A DNA stretch of 64,000 nt from Sphagnum compactum. Taxonomy: Eukaryota; Bryophyta; Sphagnopsida; Sphagnales. This document shows, one piece after another, positions 1 to 12,984 of this stretch. How positions within the stretch are numbered: the first letter of the stretch is position 1; each line of letters begins with the position of its first letter. Below the pieces are notes generated by a model. That model saw only the letters and a list, made by a program, of their open reading frames with translations. It was not told where the DNA came from and searched no databases. Location of the stretch: the NCBI GenBank assembly GCA_965153455.1, contig OZ234497.1, positions 13,316,302 through 13,380,301 of the forward strand. Direction: 5' to 3'. Position numbers and translations under genes: made by a program.

Positions 1-14
1 TTGTTTGTGGTTGC

Positions 15-263
15 TTGTTTGAAGCACAATTGATTCTTGACACAAATGTGGCATTGCTTTCCTATGAAGGTGGTTTAGCATTGGTCATGTCAGCCCAAAA
101 ATCCCATCTACCATACAGCATCCACAATCCAACATCAGAATGGACGTGTTGTAATTGCATCCATGCACAATATGGAAACATTTGCAAGCATCTACTCAAG
201 GTCTTAATGATTCTTCACCTTCACCTTGTAGAAGGTATAATTGTTCATTTTGTGGATCATTAA
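15..263 (+). pseudogene. SWIM zinc-finger fragment, probably from a MULE/FAR1-type transposase
   Basis: An 82-residue frame that opens on a TTG and stays open to the left window edge, so it is probably the tail of something longer. Residues about 43-65 show the SWIM pattern CxC...CxH (CNC, then eight residues, then CKH), preceded by WTC and followed by a hydrophobic LLKVLMI stretch. SWIM fingers sit at the C-terminus of Mutator-like (MULE) and FAR1/FHY3-type proteins, where they bind DNA or protein. No catalytic DDE part is visible because the window starts here. The surroundings are AT-rich and hold no other exon, so a transposon relic is likelier than a working gene. Seen: the zinc-ligand spacing. 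Inferred: the parent family. Confidence 0.55.
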
Positions 264-1889
264 AAATGACTATTCAAGTTGGGCTGAAAAACCTACTTAG
301 TCCAATGTGCGGACACCCCCCCACATAATGACAACTCTACCTACATCAATTTGTAAATTGACTATCCCAATACAACTCAATTTAGAGGAACATCTTCGAA
401 AGGGTGAAAGCATGAATAGTTGGATAATTTGGATTGTGTCACTTGTAATTTTTGGGATTACATACAAATGTAAAATTTCAATCCATATTCAAAATTAACA
501 TTGTCAAGTTTTTAATTATTTTTGTTGTAATAAAATTTAATGGGAATCATCATAAAAAAAATTTGGATGACTTATAAGAAGATATGAATTCATAATGGAC
601 CTTTGAAATGACAACATTACATCTATCACACAAAAAAAATGAAAAATGTGGATTCAAAAATATGTCAAAGTAGTGTCAAAAAATTAAAAATATGGCATCA
701 TCAAATGAAAACTTTATTAATGAAGTGCGATGAAACTTTCTTAATATATATTTTTTAATTTAAAAAAGTTTTAAATGACATGATTATTATAAATTTTTAT
801 CCTTGAGAGTCCATTTTACATTAAAAATTTCAATATTTTGAATGGATTTTTTGATCAATCACATTTGTCGAGGTATTCATAGGTTGGCTTATTAATATTT
901 TTGATTAAAAACATAGGGCAATTATAGGATTTATGGTTTGATAATTGTTAAAACCATTAAAAAAATTGCTAGTGTTAGATCATGAACTCTCAAACGCCAC
1001 TTTTGAGCACCTAACCATGCCTACCCGGAACATGACATTAGATGTGGTGGATGCAATTAGTGGAAATCAAGTTTTCCTTGAACATTTGATGGTAGATTTT
1101 TGTTGTGCACATGACAATCAAGCAATGTTGTGGTAGAGTTTTAGTGTGGGTCACATAAACCCATAAGCCCAAACCTTGTGCCTCTACCAATCAAAGATGG
1201 ACAATGGTTTAACCTCAAACAACACTTGAACTTTTTGGCTCATAGTCATAAACCAATTGCAAAAAAATGACTATCATCAGCACCACCTCAATAGGGAAAC
1301 ATTAAAACATGGTACATTGGTACATTAAGACATTAATTTTCAATAACATGGTATGGATTGAGGTTTCAAGTATTAGGTCAATGTATCAAGTTTTGAAATA
1401 TTCATGTAGTATTAAAACATTATGTAGCTAATATTTACTAATGTTCAATGGTAAATTTTTTTTGTCTACAATAAAACATACCCTAAAAAACCTTCTTCAA
1501 TTTTACAACATCTAACATTAATCATATTTATCAAATTTTATAACTTAATCACAATTTTTGTTTAAATCATTTTTATTTTAAAGGTGATGGGCTTCATGGA
1601 TATTGTCAAATAGATTCAAGTTAACAATATTTTTTTAAGGTCTAAATCCTTTTGAACAATTTTTTTGCATCCAACAAAGGTTAAAATGTTGAATCTTGCT
1701 TCAAATTTTAACATTTTTAACAATGATTTGATTGGGTGTCCTATGATGCCTAATGTAATTAACATGCATAATACAATAATACAATTATTTTAATACACAC
1801 TATCTAATACATTGTCACAAATTCACATACATGTTCAGCTAAGGAATTAATTCACTAATACATTAGAATATATATCGTAACACATGTAC
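264..1889. other. AT-rich intergenic DNA, no gene seen
   Basis: Only short frames of about 63 residues occur (307-498, 945-1136), with no recognisable motif. From about 1300 onward, words such as ACATTGGTACATTAAGACATT appear and lead into the tandem tract that follows. Confidence 0.5.
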
Positions 1890-2425
1890 ATTATTACAAT
1901 GATACACTAACACACTAGATGATTGACACATTGATACATAAACACATTGGCACATTGATAGACTAATACATATACAATACATACATACATACATAACCAA
2001 TTGTAAATCTCATTATTAATGTCGTCACCCTTCCCATTCACAAAACCAAATAATTGTTGATGTAGGTGATGGATATTTTGACTGATAATAAATTGTTCAA
2101 AAACGTATTGACCTTTCCTTTGGAAAACATCCTTAATAATTTTTAATTATCTTGGATGGTGGGACAAACAATTCTAATACATCAATACATTGCCACGCTA
2201 ACACATTACAACATTCACCCAATGCAACACTAAAAGATTGACACATTATAACATTAATTACCAATACATTGAAACATTGATACATTAAAACATTACCTAC
2301 TTGATACATTGACACATTGAAACATTGAAACATTAACTACTTGATATAGTGAAACATTGACACATTCAAACATTAATTACTTGATACATTAAAACATTGA
2401 CACATTAATATAGTGACACATTATA
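1890..2425. repeat. Degenerate ACATTGATAC-type tandem repeat
   Basis: Units of about 10 bp (ACATTGATAC, ACATTGAAAC, ACATTAAAAC) recur for over 500 bp, densest from 2240 to 2420. Longer blocks containing TAACTACTTGATA repeat at roughly 50-bp spacing, which points to a higher-order unit. The minus-strand 66-residue frame here (2133-2333) is a by-product of the repeat. Confidence 0.75.
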
Positions 2426-3419
2426 GTAATAGTAAAAGGTGAGATTTAGTTACTTGCATGGGGTGGACATTGCATCCATTTTTGCAATTTCTCCTCCTTC
2501 AAACCACTAAAGGGGCATATAAAGAAACTTCTTCCCCTCCCACAATGAAAAAGTAAATAGAATTTCAAAAATTACATAAGCATTGGTGGTGGGATTTTTG
2601 GAGTTTGAAGATTGGAACCAACATTTTGTACAATTTGTGCCTCACAACTACACAAGTAAGTAAACACGGATAGAATTAGGGGATGGGTTTAATATCTAAT
2701 TAAAATAATGCAAACATATATTATTTGACTTACAATCTAACATCTTTTTCAAAATGTGTTGATTGGATGAAAACATGTGCCAAATTGGGTTCCAATCCTA
2801 AGATGTTTCCTCAATCCGTCAATTGTTTTGTTTTTCCCATTGAAGTACTATGTTATGCAAAACTTCAGTGCACATTACACCCACCTCCATCTCCCACTTA
2901 AACAACTCAAACTCAAAAGTCTTCAATGCATGTCTACATGAAACATAAGATATCAACAACTTTATTTCATCAGATTGGGTTGCATCTCATTGATTTCAAG
3001 TTAAGTTGTGTAAAACATTGTTGATAAGGCTACACATAGATTCATAAAAAGTTTGGAATTGTCCCACAACACTCACATTGCAAGGTACACACAAATAAAA
3101 TGAAAAAAACTTCACAATACATTATACACATTGTGGGGTTCATACAATAATTCATACATGTAACATGGTCCACTAATACATACATGTAACTTAATACAAT
3201 GATATCAACATTTAACCTAATACATTGATATAATATATTAGTGTATGATGCAATTGAAGTTTAAAATAATAAAACATTAAAATGAAATTATTCATACCAC
3301 CCCAATACAATAGCAATGGTTAATTGTAGCTTGAAGGGTTGTTGTGAATGTATAGATGGTTATAAAATGCTAAAATGTGTTGGCAAATCCAAATGGATTT
3401 TGGCTTTTCCATTCCCAAT
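2426..3419. other. AT-rich intergenic DNA, no gene seen
   Basis: No frame of useful length and no recognised motif. Scattered AATACATTGATA-type words near 3110-3230 resemble the preceding tandem tract. Confidence 0.45.
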
Positions 3420-4214
3420 TGACAAGCCCCATCCTACCTTCTAAGCCATACCATAAGCCCAGGTGCAAGATGTGCTTTTGGTTTGATTAGTTTTAACATT
3501 TTTTTTTCAAGGTCAACAACATTGATTGTGGCTTTATGGACCACATCCTATTGTTCTTCATCCAACTTTGATTTCCTTTTGCCCTTGTCCAAAACCTTCT
3601 CTACATTTGATGGAATTCCTTTTGGCAAATTCATCTTCTTTTTTGTTGACAAGGGTTGTGCAAGTTGGGGCCAATGAGAATAATCTATTCCACCTATTAA
3701 CTAAAAAGGAACCATGAAAGGTGTAGGTGTTGATAGTACAGGAGGGGGAGCTACATCTACAAATGTGACAAATTTCTTTTGCAATATAGCCATAAGTGGA
3801 GGTGGAATAGGACCTAAAGATGGAGGAAGAAATGGAATAGAATTAATTGAAAATGGAGGAGATGGAATAATATCAACTAAAGATGGAGGAGGTGGAATAG
3901 GATCAGTTAAAGATGGAAGAGGAGGTGGAATAAGAGCTTGTTACCTTGATAATCTAAGGCTTGATTGCAAATTTGGATAGCTTGATGATGATTCAGTCAG
4001 ATCTTGTCGGAAAAAGGTGCATGGCAATAATAACATTCAAATATGTTTTTAGTAAGCATCCAAGTAAGTTCTTTCTATTGTCACTACATTCATGTATTAG
4101 TTGATGGATTTTAATCCAACCTTTGTAAGTGACATCAATTACTTTCCCATCAATCTTAATGGAAAGATTTATTGATTCACTATTTGACATCTTTGCAAAA
4201 CCTGAAAAAATCAA
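3420..4214 (-). pseudogene. Broken minus-strand protein with proline-rich linker, probable transposon ORF
   Basis: Read on the minus strand, 4214-3993 encodes a frame containing SINLSIKIDGKVIDVTYKGW and NLLGCLLK. After a frameshift, about 3940-3712 reads as a proline-rich stretch in which IPPPPSL-type units recur (ALIPPPLPSL, DPIPPPPSLV, IIPSPPFS, LGPIPPPL). Beyond a stop the same frame continues as a lysine-rich segment (KKKMNLPKG, KGKRKSKLDEEQ), then another stop. Protein-like composition across stops and a shift suggests a decayed ORF. The plus-strand glycine-rich frame at 3714-3980 is its shadow. I do not recognise the family. Transposon origin is inferred from the decay and the setting. 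Confidence 0.4.
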
Positions 4215-5367
4215 TAAAAGTTGTCAAATCAATACATTATCATATTGAAGCAATGTGCAATAATGATACATTGTGTTACACTATATGTAACACAACCAAA
4301 TATTATTTCCAAACAACAAGTTGATACATTGAAGCACAAAAGTTTGATAATAGAACATGGAGATAGAATCATAAACTCAATTAAAAAGATAAAAATATGG
4401 ATGAACAAACACTACTAGGTGGTTTTGGTCATGTGAAATCACTTTTGTATATTGGTGGAAAGAATAAATGTAAGTGCCATTGACCCAATAATTACTAGCA
4501 ACATGAAAGTAACCATGATAAGAATTGAGAAATTGTGGGCTAGACATGTAAATATTATTATCCATATGGTAGTACCCACCTACATATTGGGTCCTAATTT
4601 CACCAGGATTGAAGACAAAATGAAAAGTCATGATGAAAACAATACAAAAGATAAAAAGAAGGGAACCAAACAAGTTTTCAACTTATCCCATGCCCCTTTG
4701 AATCAAATAGAACCAATTATGATCAAGTATTATCATTGGACACAAACAACACATTGAAGACTATTGGTTCACACTTTTGAACACATCTCAATTTCCTTGA
4801 CATGTTCAATGTCTTGAAAAAAATTATGTTGACACGTGCAAACTAGGGAAAATGAATTTACATTTTGGTCAAAACATGTTTCATGATAAGTACACTAGAA
4901 TTAAGACATGTATGAAAGAATGTAACATTCAAAGAAAAATGTTAAAGAAAATGATCAAAGTGAAATTGATCTAATCTTGATATCATCATGCCAAATTGCA
5001 ATTTTGACTAGGTAAAAGAATGAACATGAATGTAGACTAGAAAGAAGGATTCAATTGAAATTTAAGATATGAAACTTCCTTGCAAGGCTAATTCACATTT
5101 TCCACAATAAAAAATGACTGATTCAACAATCAAGATTAACATGTTTTGGCTTGTTGGTACTAACAAACACAAACTACTTCACGAGTAATTCCAAGTGGTT
5201 GTGGTCCCTTGGCACAAAAGCTTATTTTTACAACTATCACAATACAATTCATTTCAAACTTCAATTGGTATAGAGGAAAATAATATGACAACAACTAAAA
5301 TAAATCCATAAAAAACTTATGTTACAATATAATATGCAAAATGCCAAGTATGTATCAACAAAATGTT
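4215..5367. other. AT-rich intergenic DNA, no gene seen
   Basis: Two overlapping frames on opposite strands at 4377-4757 (about 100 residues each) carry no motif and cannot both be real. Nothing else is recognisable. Confidence 0.4.
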
Positions 5368-5660
5368 ATAAACACATATGCCAAGTATGTATCAATCAAA
5401 ATGTTGCATACTTGGCATGCAATGCAATTTATAGCAATACTATGCCATATTAGTGCATATCAACAAATATTGCAAAATATTACAACATTACTCTGACATA
5501 CTATGCATACCAATAAAATGCCATAAACACATATGCAAGTATGTTCTAATCAAAATGTGGCATACTTGGCATGTAATGCAATCTGCAACAATATTATGCC
5601 ATATTATTGTATATCAACAAATGATTGCAAAATACTGTAGCAATATTACATGTATGAACA
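5368..5660. repeat. Tandem duplication, 155-bp period, with internal hairpin
   Basis: Two diverged copies start with ATAAACACATATG at 5368 and 5523. Each contains the segment running through CATACTTGGCATG, GCCATATTA and ATATCAACAAAT. In copy 1, 5378-5389 (ATGCCAAGTATG) and 5407-5418 (CATACTTGGCAT) form a perfect 12-bp inverted repeat with a 17-base loop. In copy 2 the left arm has lost a base. Confidence 0.8.
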
Positions 5661-6290
5661 ATCTTATACAAGGCATGGTACAACATATAGGAAAAAGCAG
5701 CTTGTTAAATAGCCAATGTAAAATTGATCTAGTTGGAAATGGATCAAGAGTAGTATACTTTACCATAATTACACACTACATTTCTATCCCAAAATTATGA
5801 GAGGATATTAATGTAGTCTATAGACCATAAAGGAAATGGTGAATTTTTTTAATAATAATATCCATGCACAAATCAGAAATACAAAATGATTAGGCTTGAA
5901 CCATGAACTATTGAAATTTACGACCACTAAAAAATAAAACAAAATTCCAAAACTCAATTTCCAAAATTGAAATCTTTGTACTTGAATTTTTCCCCTATTC
6001 TGAAGTTGCACATAAAACTATGACATCTCTTGCAGCTAGTCCAACAACTAATAGGGCTATAGTAGTATTACCCAACTAACTTATAATGGGCGTTGAATTC
6101 AACCAAACTCTCTAAAAACATTTGAACTAGGTCCACAACTACCTTGGATCATGTTACATTCTTGCTCAGTCCTAATTTGTAAGACATTGTCATAGCCTCC
6201 TTCTATGCTACTTTAGCCTTTAAAAAATGTTTCAACAACCATCAAATTGTTGAAACTAGAAGCATTGGTCACCAAAAATGGTGTAAGGCA
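5661..6290. other. Intergenic DNA, no gene seen
   Basis: Short frames only (for example 5808-6011 minus) with no recognised motif. Confidence 0.4.
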
Positions 6291-6697
6291 AGGGTTGAGT
6301 AGAAGGAAAAAATATGGTTTTAGTCAAGAGGGGGTTGAGAAAAATAAGAAAAAAAATAGTAAAAGTCATGTCACCAAAAGATCAAGGGGGTCGAAACGAA
6401 GGAAAAAAAACAGTAAATGTCATGTGATTAAAGATGGGGGGGGGGTTCAAGAAAAAAGAAAAAGTAAAGGTCTTGTGACCAAAAGATAGGAGTGTTGAGA
6501 AGAAGGAAAAAAAAAAAAAAGTTTCCTGTGACTAGAAAGGGTTTTCAATCACATGAGTAGGCACATGAAGGGTCCAGAAGAAAAAAAAAAACCTCTTGGT
6601 GATGATGATCCTATTTGTCAACTATTGCATTAGTGAAAAAAAAAAAAAAAAAACCTCTTGGTCATGACAATATGTTTTGTTGACTATTGCATTAATG
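6291..6697. repeat. Purine-rich degenerate tandem repeat and A-tract duplication
   Basis: From about 6300 to 6550, a 50-60 bp unit recurs containing GTCATGTGACCAAAAGAT, a G-rich run and GAAGGAAAAAAA. From 6581 to 6697 a second unit is duplicated: a long A-tract, ACCTCTTGGT, then ACTATTGCATTA (copies 6581-6635 and 6636-6697). The lysine-rich 80-residue frame at 6247-6489 is a by-product. The tract lies just upstream of the LINE remnant and could be part of it or of a neighbouring element. Confidence 0.6.
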
Positions 6698-6819
6698 TTT
6701 TTTGTTTATTGTACTCCCCCTCATCTACTCCTCCTCGTGACACCTAACTGATAGCACGTTCTTTTTGTTGATTCCCATCATTGACCTTTTTCGTGACCCT
6801 TGATTGGTAATTCTTCATG

Positions 6820-8765
6820 GTTCGAACTCCTCGACAAACATTTTTAATAACGTTTCTTCAGTTGTTATTTTCAAAGAATTGTGTGATGTTGGAGGGCCTT
6901 TGGAGAACATTGTCCCTTTTACCAAGTTGTTTTATGGTGCTCATTCTTTTTGTTATTACTAACATGGGCAGCATTTGGAGGGGGTTACCATTATTGAGTC
7001 ATTTTCAGGCACAAGGTAAGGTGACCCCCTAGGAGGTCCTTTATTTGCTTTGGCCCATTATTGAACTTTCCTAAAGACCATCGCGCGAACCCCCATTTGT
7101 GTCTTTCCATCCCTGGCAAACAATACCCACATCGTGAGGCCTATGAGTGAGATTACCCACACCTTTGACCACCTTTCGACCCAGTTAGCCTTAGTTGGGC
7201 TTAGGGTCAAAGTGTCAAAGTGCAAGTTTTGGAATCCATCAAGGATCTCTCTAGACATAGAGATTCCTCAAGGCTACACTTTGGTCATAGATGGTTTACA
7301 CATTTTGGGTGTGCCAATGGGTTTTCAAGATTTTGCCATGCATTTTTTGGATGAGGCTTTATCTCAAAAAGTGGTGCATATTGATGATTTTCTCTCTTGG
7401 GAGATGCCCATGTTGTTTTGGGCATTTTGTCCTCATGTGTAGTTTGTCAACCTTCTTATTTCACACGAACAATGCTTTCTTCTTCTTCCTTCCTGTTTTT
7501 TTTGGCGGGTTTCAATAGGAGAGTTATGCAGGTATGTGGGGACATTATGGGTCTAGGATTATGGGAATCTTTTAAGGGCCCTTTAACGAGGCATCAGGCT
7601 CAACTATCGATATCCTTTGGTGGTATAGGCCTTATTTCTATGGAAGATTGTGCCTCATTTGTTTTTCTAGGGAGTTGGGCTTTGGTGGTTCCATATTTGT
7701 GTTTTAGGTTTCGTATTTTTGATAAACCGTTTTGGAGGAATATGTTTTTCAGTTTGAAAGGGGCCCACACTTGTTTTAGTCATGTTTACATGCAGCGCGA
7801 AATGGCCTTCCTCCTGCAACTAGGGACATGCACCCTTCTTTTTAGATTCTAACAATTATTGATGCCCCAGGTCTACATGCATCTTTTGATGGACTTCCAT
7901 TTTGACACATCCCTTAGGTCTATCTTGGAGGTTGACTCCATTTCTTCAACATCTAGAGCCTGCATTTGTTCTTGTTCAGGCAAGGGGGCAGGACTATGGT
8001 TGGTTGTTAGGCCATCTATTCATTTGTTTTGCATCGCACACTCTACTTTAACCTTAGTGTTGCATTTTTGTGTCGGTTTGATTCAGCCTTTGGCATTTAG
8101 TTTTGTCATGTGTGAATGTGGACATGGGCTGGACACATCTAACATGCACTTAACTTGTTGCTTGTTCGGAGGTTAGCAGATAGCCACACATGATGCCATT
8201 TGAGACGTCCTGTATGCCTTCATTTGAAAGAGTGGGCATGCTGTATGTAAGAGCGGTGGTACGCCCTTACATTAGGAGTTTCATTACCAACCAATCTCTA
8301 CATGATTTGAAAGGACCAAGTTTTCGTTGTTGATGTGGTGGTTATTGACCCAATGCAAGAGGCGGTGGTTCAAGTGTCATTAATCAACCATTAGGTGCAG
8401 TTGTGGAACTTAGCGCCATTACTAAAATTTGCAAGTATTAAGGATTTCATGAAAGGCACCACTTTATTCCAATGGCCATGGAAGTGCATGCCGCCCCGGG
8501 CATGATATAGATTGTTTCATTAAGGAGTGTGCTCATCTTTTCCACGATAGACGATCTGGAGGTCATTTATCTTTGTCTTTTTGCATTCAATTCAGGCAAT
8601 GAATTAGTATTGTTCTTCAACATGCTTTAACTTTTGCCATAGAAAAGAAAATCGCGTTGGCAGGGCTTTTTTTAGACCTCCCATTACTATTAGATCTCAT
8701 GATTTGCATGCATGTGACATTAGAGGGGCTGTGGGTGAGATAGTTTCCTACCACGAAAATGACTA
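6820..8765 (+). pseudogene. Decayed LINE (non-LTR retrotransposon) reverse transcriptase
   Basis: A reverse transcriptase ORF broken over several frames. One frame from about 6869 reads FKELCDVGGPLENIVPF, then SFSGTR-stop-GDPLGGPLF (RT motif around the conserved QG/GDPL), then VFPSLANNTHIV. The last is the catalytic [YFL]ADD box, here with both aspartates read as Asn (codons 7119-7124). It continues as LVGLRVKVSKCKFWNPS and LGVPMGFQDFA (7134-7442), shifts to VVLGILSSC...LAGFNRRVMQVCGDIMG (7397-7852), then ECGHGLDTSNMHL...CLFGG (about 8107-8173). The tail still reads PPITIRSHDLHACDIRG up to about 8765. Several internal stops and at least two frameshifts make it inactive. No 5' ORF or endonuclease domain is seen, so it is 5'-truncated, as LINE copies often are. 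No clear poly-A tail or target duplication was located. Confidence 0.85.
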
Positions 8766-9807
8766 GCACTTTCCTTTTTTTTAGTTCTTGCAGGTTGTTC
8801 GTCGTTTGGTCTTTCTTTGGCCTTCCCTTTTTGTCTCCCTTGTGATGGTTCTAGCCATTGACCTGTTATTTAATTTTTGTGTTTTGTTTTTCATGATCTA
8901 AACCTAAGTCCTATGGATAATGCTCAAAGTTCGAAAGAAGGGAAAGAAAGAGAGAGGGACAATGCATGCATTTTTTGAACATTGTGAAAAAGAAAAGAAT
9001 ACAAGCAAGGTGGGTGGCATTGTAGAGCGCATTTCCTTCTGAGTTTAGAGGCGGAGAGAAACATGAGGCAGCGAAAAGAAACAACAAAATCAAAAAAAAG
9101 TTGAAAGGCAAAGATGCCCCAAGCCCTAAACCTTAACTGGGATTTTTTCCCTGCACTTTTTTAATAAAAAATTAGCCTCATTTTTATTTTAAAAGAAAAA
9201 TCTCCATGATTAAAACCTTTTTTTTGTCATTAAATGACGATTTTTTTCTTAAAAAAAATTTATATTGATGTCAACCTTTTTTATTGACTACATATAACCA
9301 AAAAATTGTACTACAATAAAAAAGGGTAAATATCATTAATTTTCAATAGCCATAATTCAACCAAAATTTAAGACCACTTTCCATATTTTATACATGGTTC
9401 AAACATGTAGCCCAATATATATATATATATATATAAACTTATTTTTGTATTTAGCTTATAACAAAATCTGAATAAATTTTCCTATGTATCATTCTAGGAC
9501 CGCTGCGAATGACAAGAGCAGCATAAGCAACAGCGGAACGTCTATAAAAACAGGAGGCAAAACACTAAGAAGAGAAAGGTTGCATTGCCTCGTGTCCTGG
9601 ATGCTGTCCACTTGAGGGTGGGGTGCACATATGAGTTGTCAAAGATGTGCAACAATCGTAAGGACGTAAGGACCATTCGGTTTTTTTGTTGCGCATAAAA
9701 ATAAAAAAAACAATATATTTTTCTCTTTTGCCAAATAAAAAGCCTGCTTGGGAAGACCATATAATTCTCCCGAAAGGATCATTTGAAAACCTTTAATCAT
9801 TTCTATA
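8766..9807. other. AT-rich intergenic DNA with (TA)n tract
   Basis: No gene seen. A (TA)n microsatellite lies at about 9415-9436. Short minus-strand frames at 8911-9111 and 9542-9760 have no recognisable domain. Confidence 0.45.
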
Positions 9808-9929
9808 AGACTAACATATTTACCTTGGGAATAAGAACAAATGTCTAATCAACAACATTGAATGCTCTAGACTAACATATTTACCTTGGGAATAAGAACA
9901 AATATCTAGTTAAGAACATTGAATGCTCT
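9808..9929. repeat. Tandem duplication, 61-bp period
   Basis: Two copies (9808-9868 and 9869-9929) that begin AGACTAACATATTTACC and end GAACATTGAATGCTCT or a close variant. They differ at only a few positions, so the duplication is fairly young. Confidence 0.9.
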
Positions 9930-12900
9930 ATACCAGTGAAGATTCACCACATGTGAAAGTTGAGCCAACTCAACAAGGACATTTCACAAATAGACAAGGT
10001 GATTACTATGCTCAACAGAGCATTCATTGACTTGTTAGGATGGATGAGGGGAAACCATTTCGGGATTGAGGGAAATTTTGTATTAAATAAATTGGACGAC
10101 AGGTTTTTTTTTCAAATTTGTGAGGTACATGAACTGGCAATAATCATCCAGAAGAGGACTTAGCCAAATTTGGCTAGAGGTCATACAACAAACTAGAATT
10201 TTTTGGAACCTTGCTATATTGTGTTGACATCCTAGAAGGTAATGGTATAAGTCTGGTGGTTTCAACATTTGTTTTACTCGAAATATGGCTACTATGTAAC
10301 AGTTTTTTTCAAAAAAGAAACTTTGTAGGATTAGCAGCCCCCTTTATTTTGTTGCCAAGTTGCAAGATTTCACCCAAAAAAATCACTGGTTTGATGATGC
10401 CAAATTAATTATTGGTCTGCAGTAGAAAATGAAGTACAAGGTGGGCTTATAAAGGGATGGCAGCAGCAAGTGCCAAGTTATCACCAGCCGGGTTGTGGAA
10501 GTGAAAGAGGTTCCTTTGGTCATAAATACTAAAGACCTGCAGAAAGTTTCCTAGTGTGTTTGGAGATGATGCTCTAAACCATAATTTCCCATTGCCTAAG
10601 GGAGGAGATTATTTCATTCTTGAAATGGGTTCTTCCATTCCATGGCAGGACCTTCCACATTTTGAGGTTCTTTCTTGGAGCAATTTTTTTGGTTTTTTTT
10701 TGCACTGTAGAAACAAGAGAGAAAAGTTTTGCAGCATCTTTACAAGGGGTAACATCCTTGGACAAGGGCATTACTGGAATTGGGCCAGTACTTGTTTGTT
10801 GCCTTGCGTTGGGCCCTCCTTTTGGTAATGCCCTCCACCTTTGACATCACCAGAATTAATTCAGTGCTTGGCTATCACCTTGTGGCTACACACAGACCAA
10901 CACAGCAAGTACAGGGTGGGTAGGAAAGTTCTGTGTTTCAAAAAGCAAAGTCTAAGAACTTTTGACTCACTATTCTGACGTAAGACTTTCTTAAAGGAGC
11001 ATTGACCAGTTCAAGGGTAACAAGAGAAATGTACACAAATTAACATTTGTTCACCTTTTCCTGGTACTCATTGACCATTTTGGTAGGAGAATTGCTGCAT
11101 GAATTCACTATGTTTTGAGCTTTACTTCACCAGAAATTGTTGCCTGAGGCTTGGTGTTACTGAAGTTTGTGTTAGGGAGAGAGATTTTGACCCAGGTGTA
11201 TTGGGTGAAGGTGCTGGTTCACCCCAGCGGCCGGTTCCCCTTTGCCAATTGGGTGAAGCAGCACTTACCTACATTGGTACTGTGGCCAAAAAATGAGGGC
11301 AAACTAAATCCCCAAATATTACTCAAGAACCAAACATGCTTACATACTGGTATACCAATTTCCATTTACTTCCACAGTACAATGCAAATGTGGATTGCAA
11401 ATCACAACAGAAAATCACAAAATAGTATGAAACCAATTAACATAAATTTGCCACTGACTACAAGATCTGGCAAACTTTTGGGATCAGCACTCCTTAACTT
11501 AAAAAGAGAGGTTTTACAATTGTATCAAAAGTATCTATCTCATGTACTGCATTCACTTGCACAGCAGATACAAGAGTCCAAAGGTATGTGTGCTTCTCTC
11601 ACCCCTTCCGATTACATTAAGAAACATTACACTTGCCATTTCTAAGACCACTTCACAATAAACCTGCATACCAATAACATTACAATTTGCTACTGTCTCA
11701 AATCTTGAGGTAATATGCAATTAGAAACCTTGAAAGAATGGGGAATGGATCAGATCCCTCAGGAACCTCTGTTAGAACATCATAGAATGTCAGGATGGCC
11801 TTATCTTTCTGTTCACTAGCATGAATGCACAGAGGATCCCTCTGTTTCACACAAAAGGTTCAGACTCTCACACACTCATGCTTTTGTCCCCACTTAGCTC
11901 CCATAAGATGAGCTCCCAATTCCCAGAGAACCCCAATCATGGAATCATTTTTCCCTCAATCAAAATTCCCTGAAATCTGCAACTTGATCACTTTGTCCCA
12001 TACCATATGCCCAAATTGCCAAAGAACCCTGGTATCACAATGCCACTCTGCTCCCTATCATAGAATTATAAATCAACAAATGATGCTGGGTGACAGATCC
12101 TTGACACATCACTGGCAGATTTCATGGATTTTCTTCTCGCCCTCACTTTTCTCTCCTCAGCACAAGGCCATTCCTTTGTTCTGTTCCATATTCCTCTGTA
12201 ATTGTCATCATCTCCCCCCACCCAAAACTTCCTAAGTTTCTTTAAATTGAACAGGTTACATTAGGTACCATGAGCGCAGTGGAGAAAGTCATGGCAGCCT
12301 GACTATTCCATATCACACACAAAATGAACATAAAATACACATACTCTAACATTTCCCAGAGCGTATCACCCCACAAATACACACTTATCTGTGAAATTAG
12401 CCAGCCCACCTCCTCCATCCCATGTCCTCCAATATATCCTTTCGCATTCCTCCTCCAGCTCCTCGCATACACCAATTTCCATCAAAACCCTCCTGGCCAA
12501 GTGATTCACAAGGTTTTCCATTCCAGCCAAGCTAATCACACTCCACAAAAGACATGAAACCCTAACCCTAATTGTCTGCTCACAGGACTTATTTTGTTGT
12601 AACCCTCCCTCTTTTGACCCTTTGAACTTGGTATCCCTCTCCAAAACACTCTGATTCCAACACAATTGGATTCCTCAACCCAGAGTAATGCATTCAGGAA
12701 GCTTTCCGAACTAAACCCACAACTTTCAGCCATGTAATCAATTTTACAGCAAAGCTCCCTCAGACCCACTCCAACACATACCCAACTCATCGAACATGCA
12801 ACAGCTGCCATCCCATTGCACAACTTCTCAATTCAGCACACCGCTGCAGAATGTATCCTCAACTGATACAATCCCTTACACTGTACATGTCACCCACACC

Positions 12901-12984
12901 ACAAAAAATTCTCACCAAACCCACCCTTTCTGACTCTGTGAATTTCCCAACACCATCCTCACGTCTCTGCTTCTAAAAGGGGTC
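9930..12984. other. Unassigned intergenic DNA, more complex sequence
   Basis: Less AT-rich than its surroundings, but no frame shows a known domain. Frames at 10556-10844, 11099-11645, 11939-12235 and 12242-12823 are short, overlapping or on conflicting strands. At 10155-10175 a copy of the AGCCAAATTTGGCT palindrome occurs. The right part (about 12000-12984) lies beyond the AP2/ERF stop on its downstream side and may include its 3' untranslated or regulatory sequence. This cannot be shown. Confidence 0.35.

Noticed and set aside
4377-4757. Two overlapping frames of about 100 residues on opposite strands
   Set aside because: Neither has a domain, signal or codon pattern that favours it. Both are probably chance frames.
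7397-7852. 151-residue plus-strand frame as a stand-alone gene
   Set aside because: It is one frame segment of the decayed LINE reverse transcriptase and overlaps its other segments in sequence order.
12242-12823. Minus-strand frames of 77-99 residues downstream of the AP2/ERF gene
   Set aside because: Overlapping each other and plus-strand frames, no domain. They may lie in untranslated or flanking sequence.
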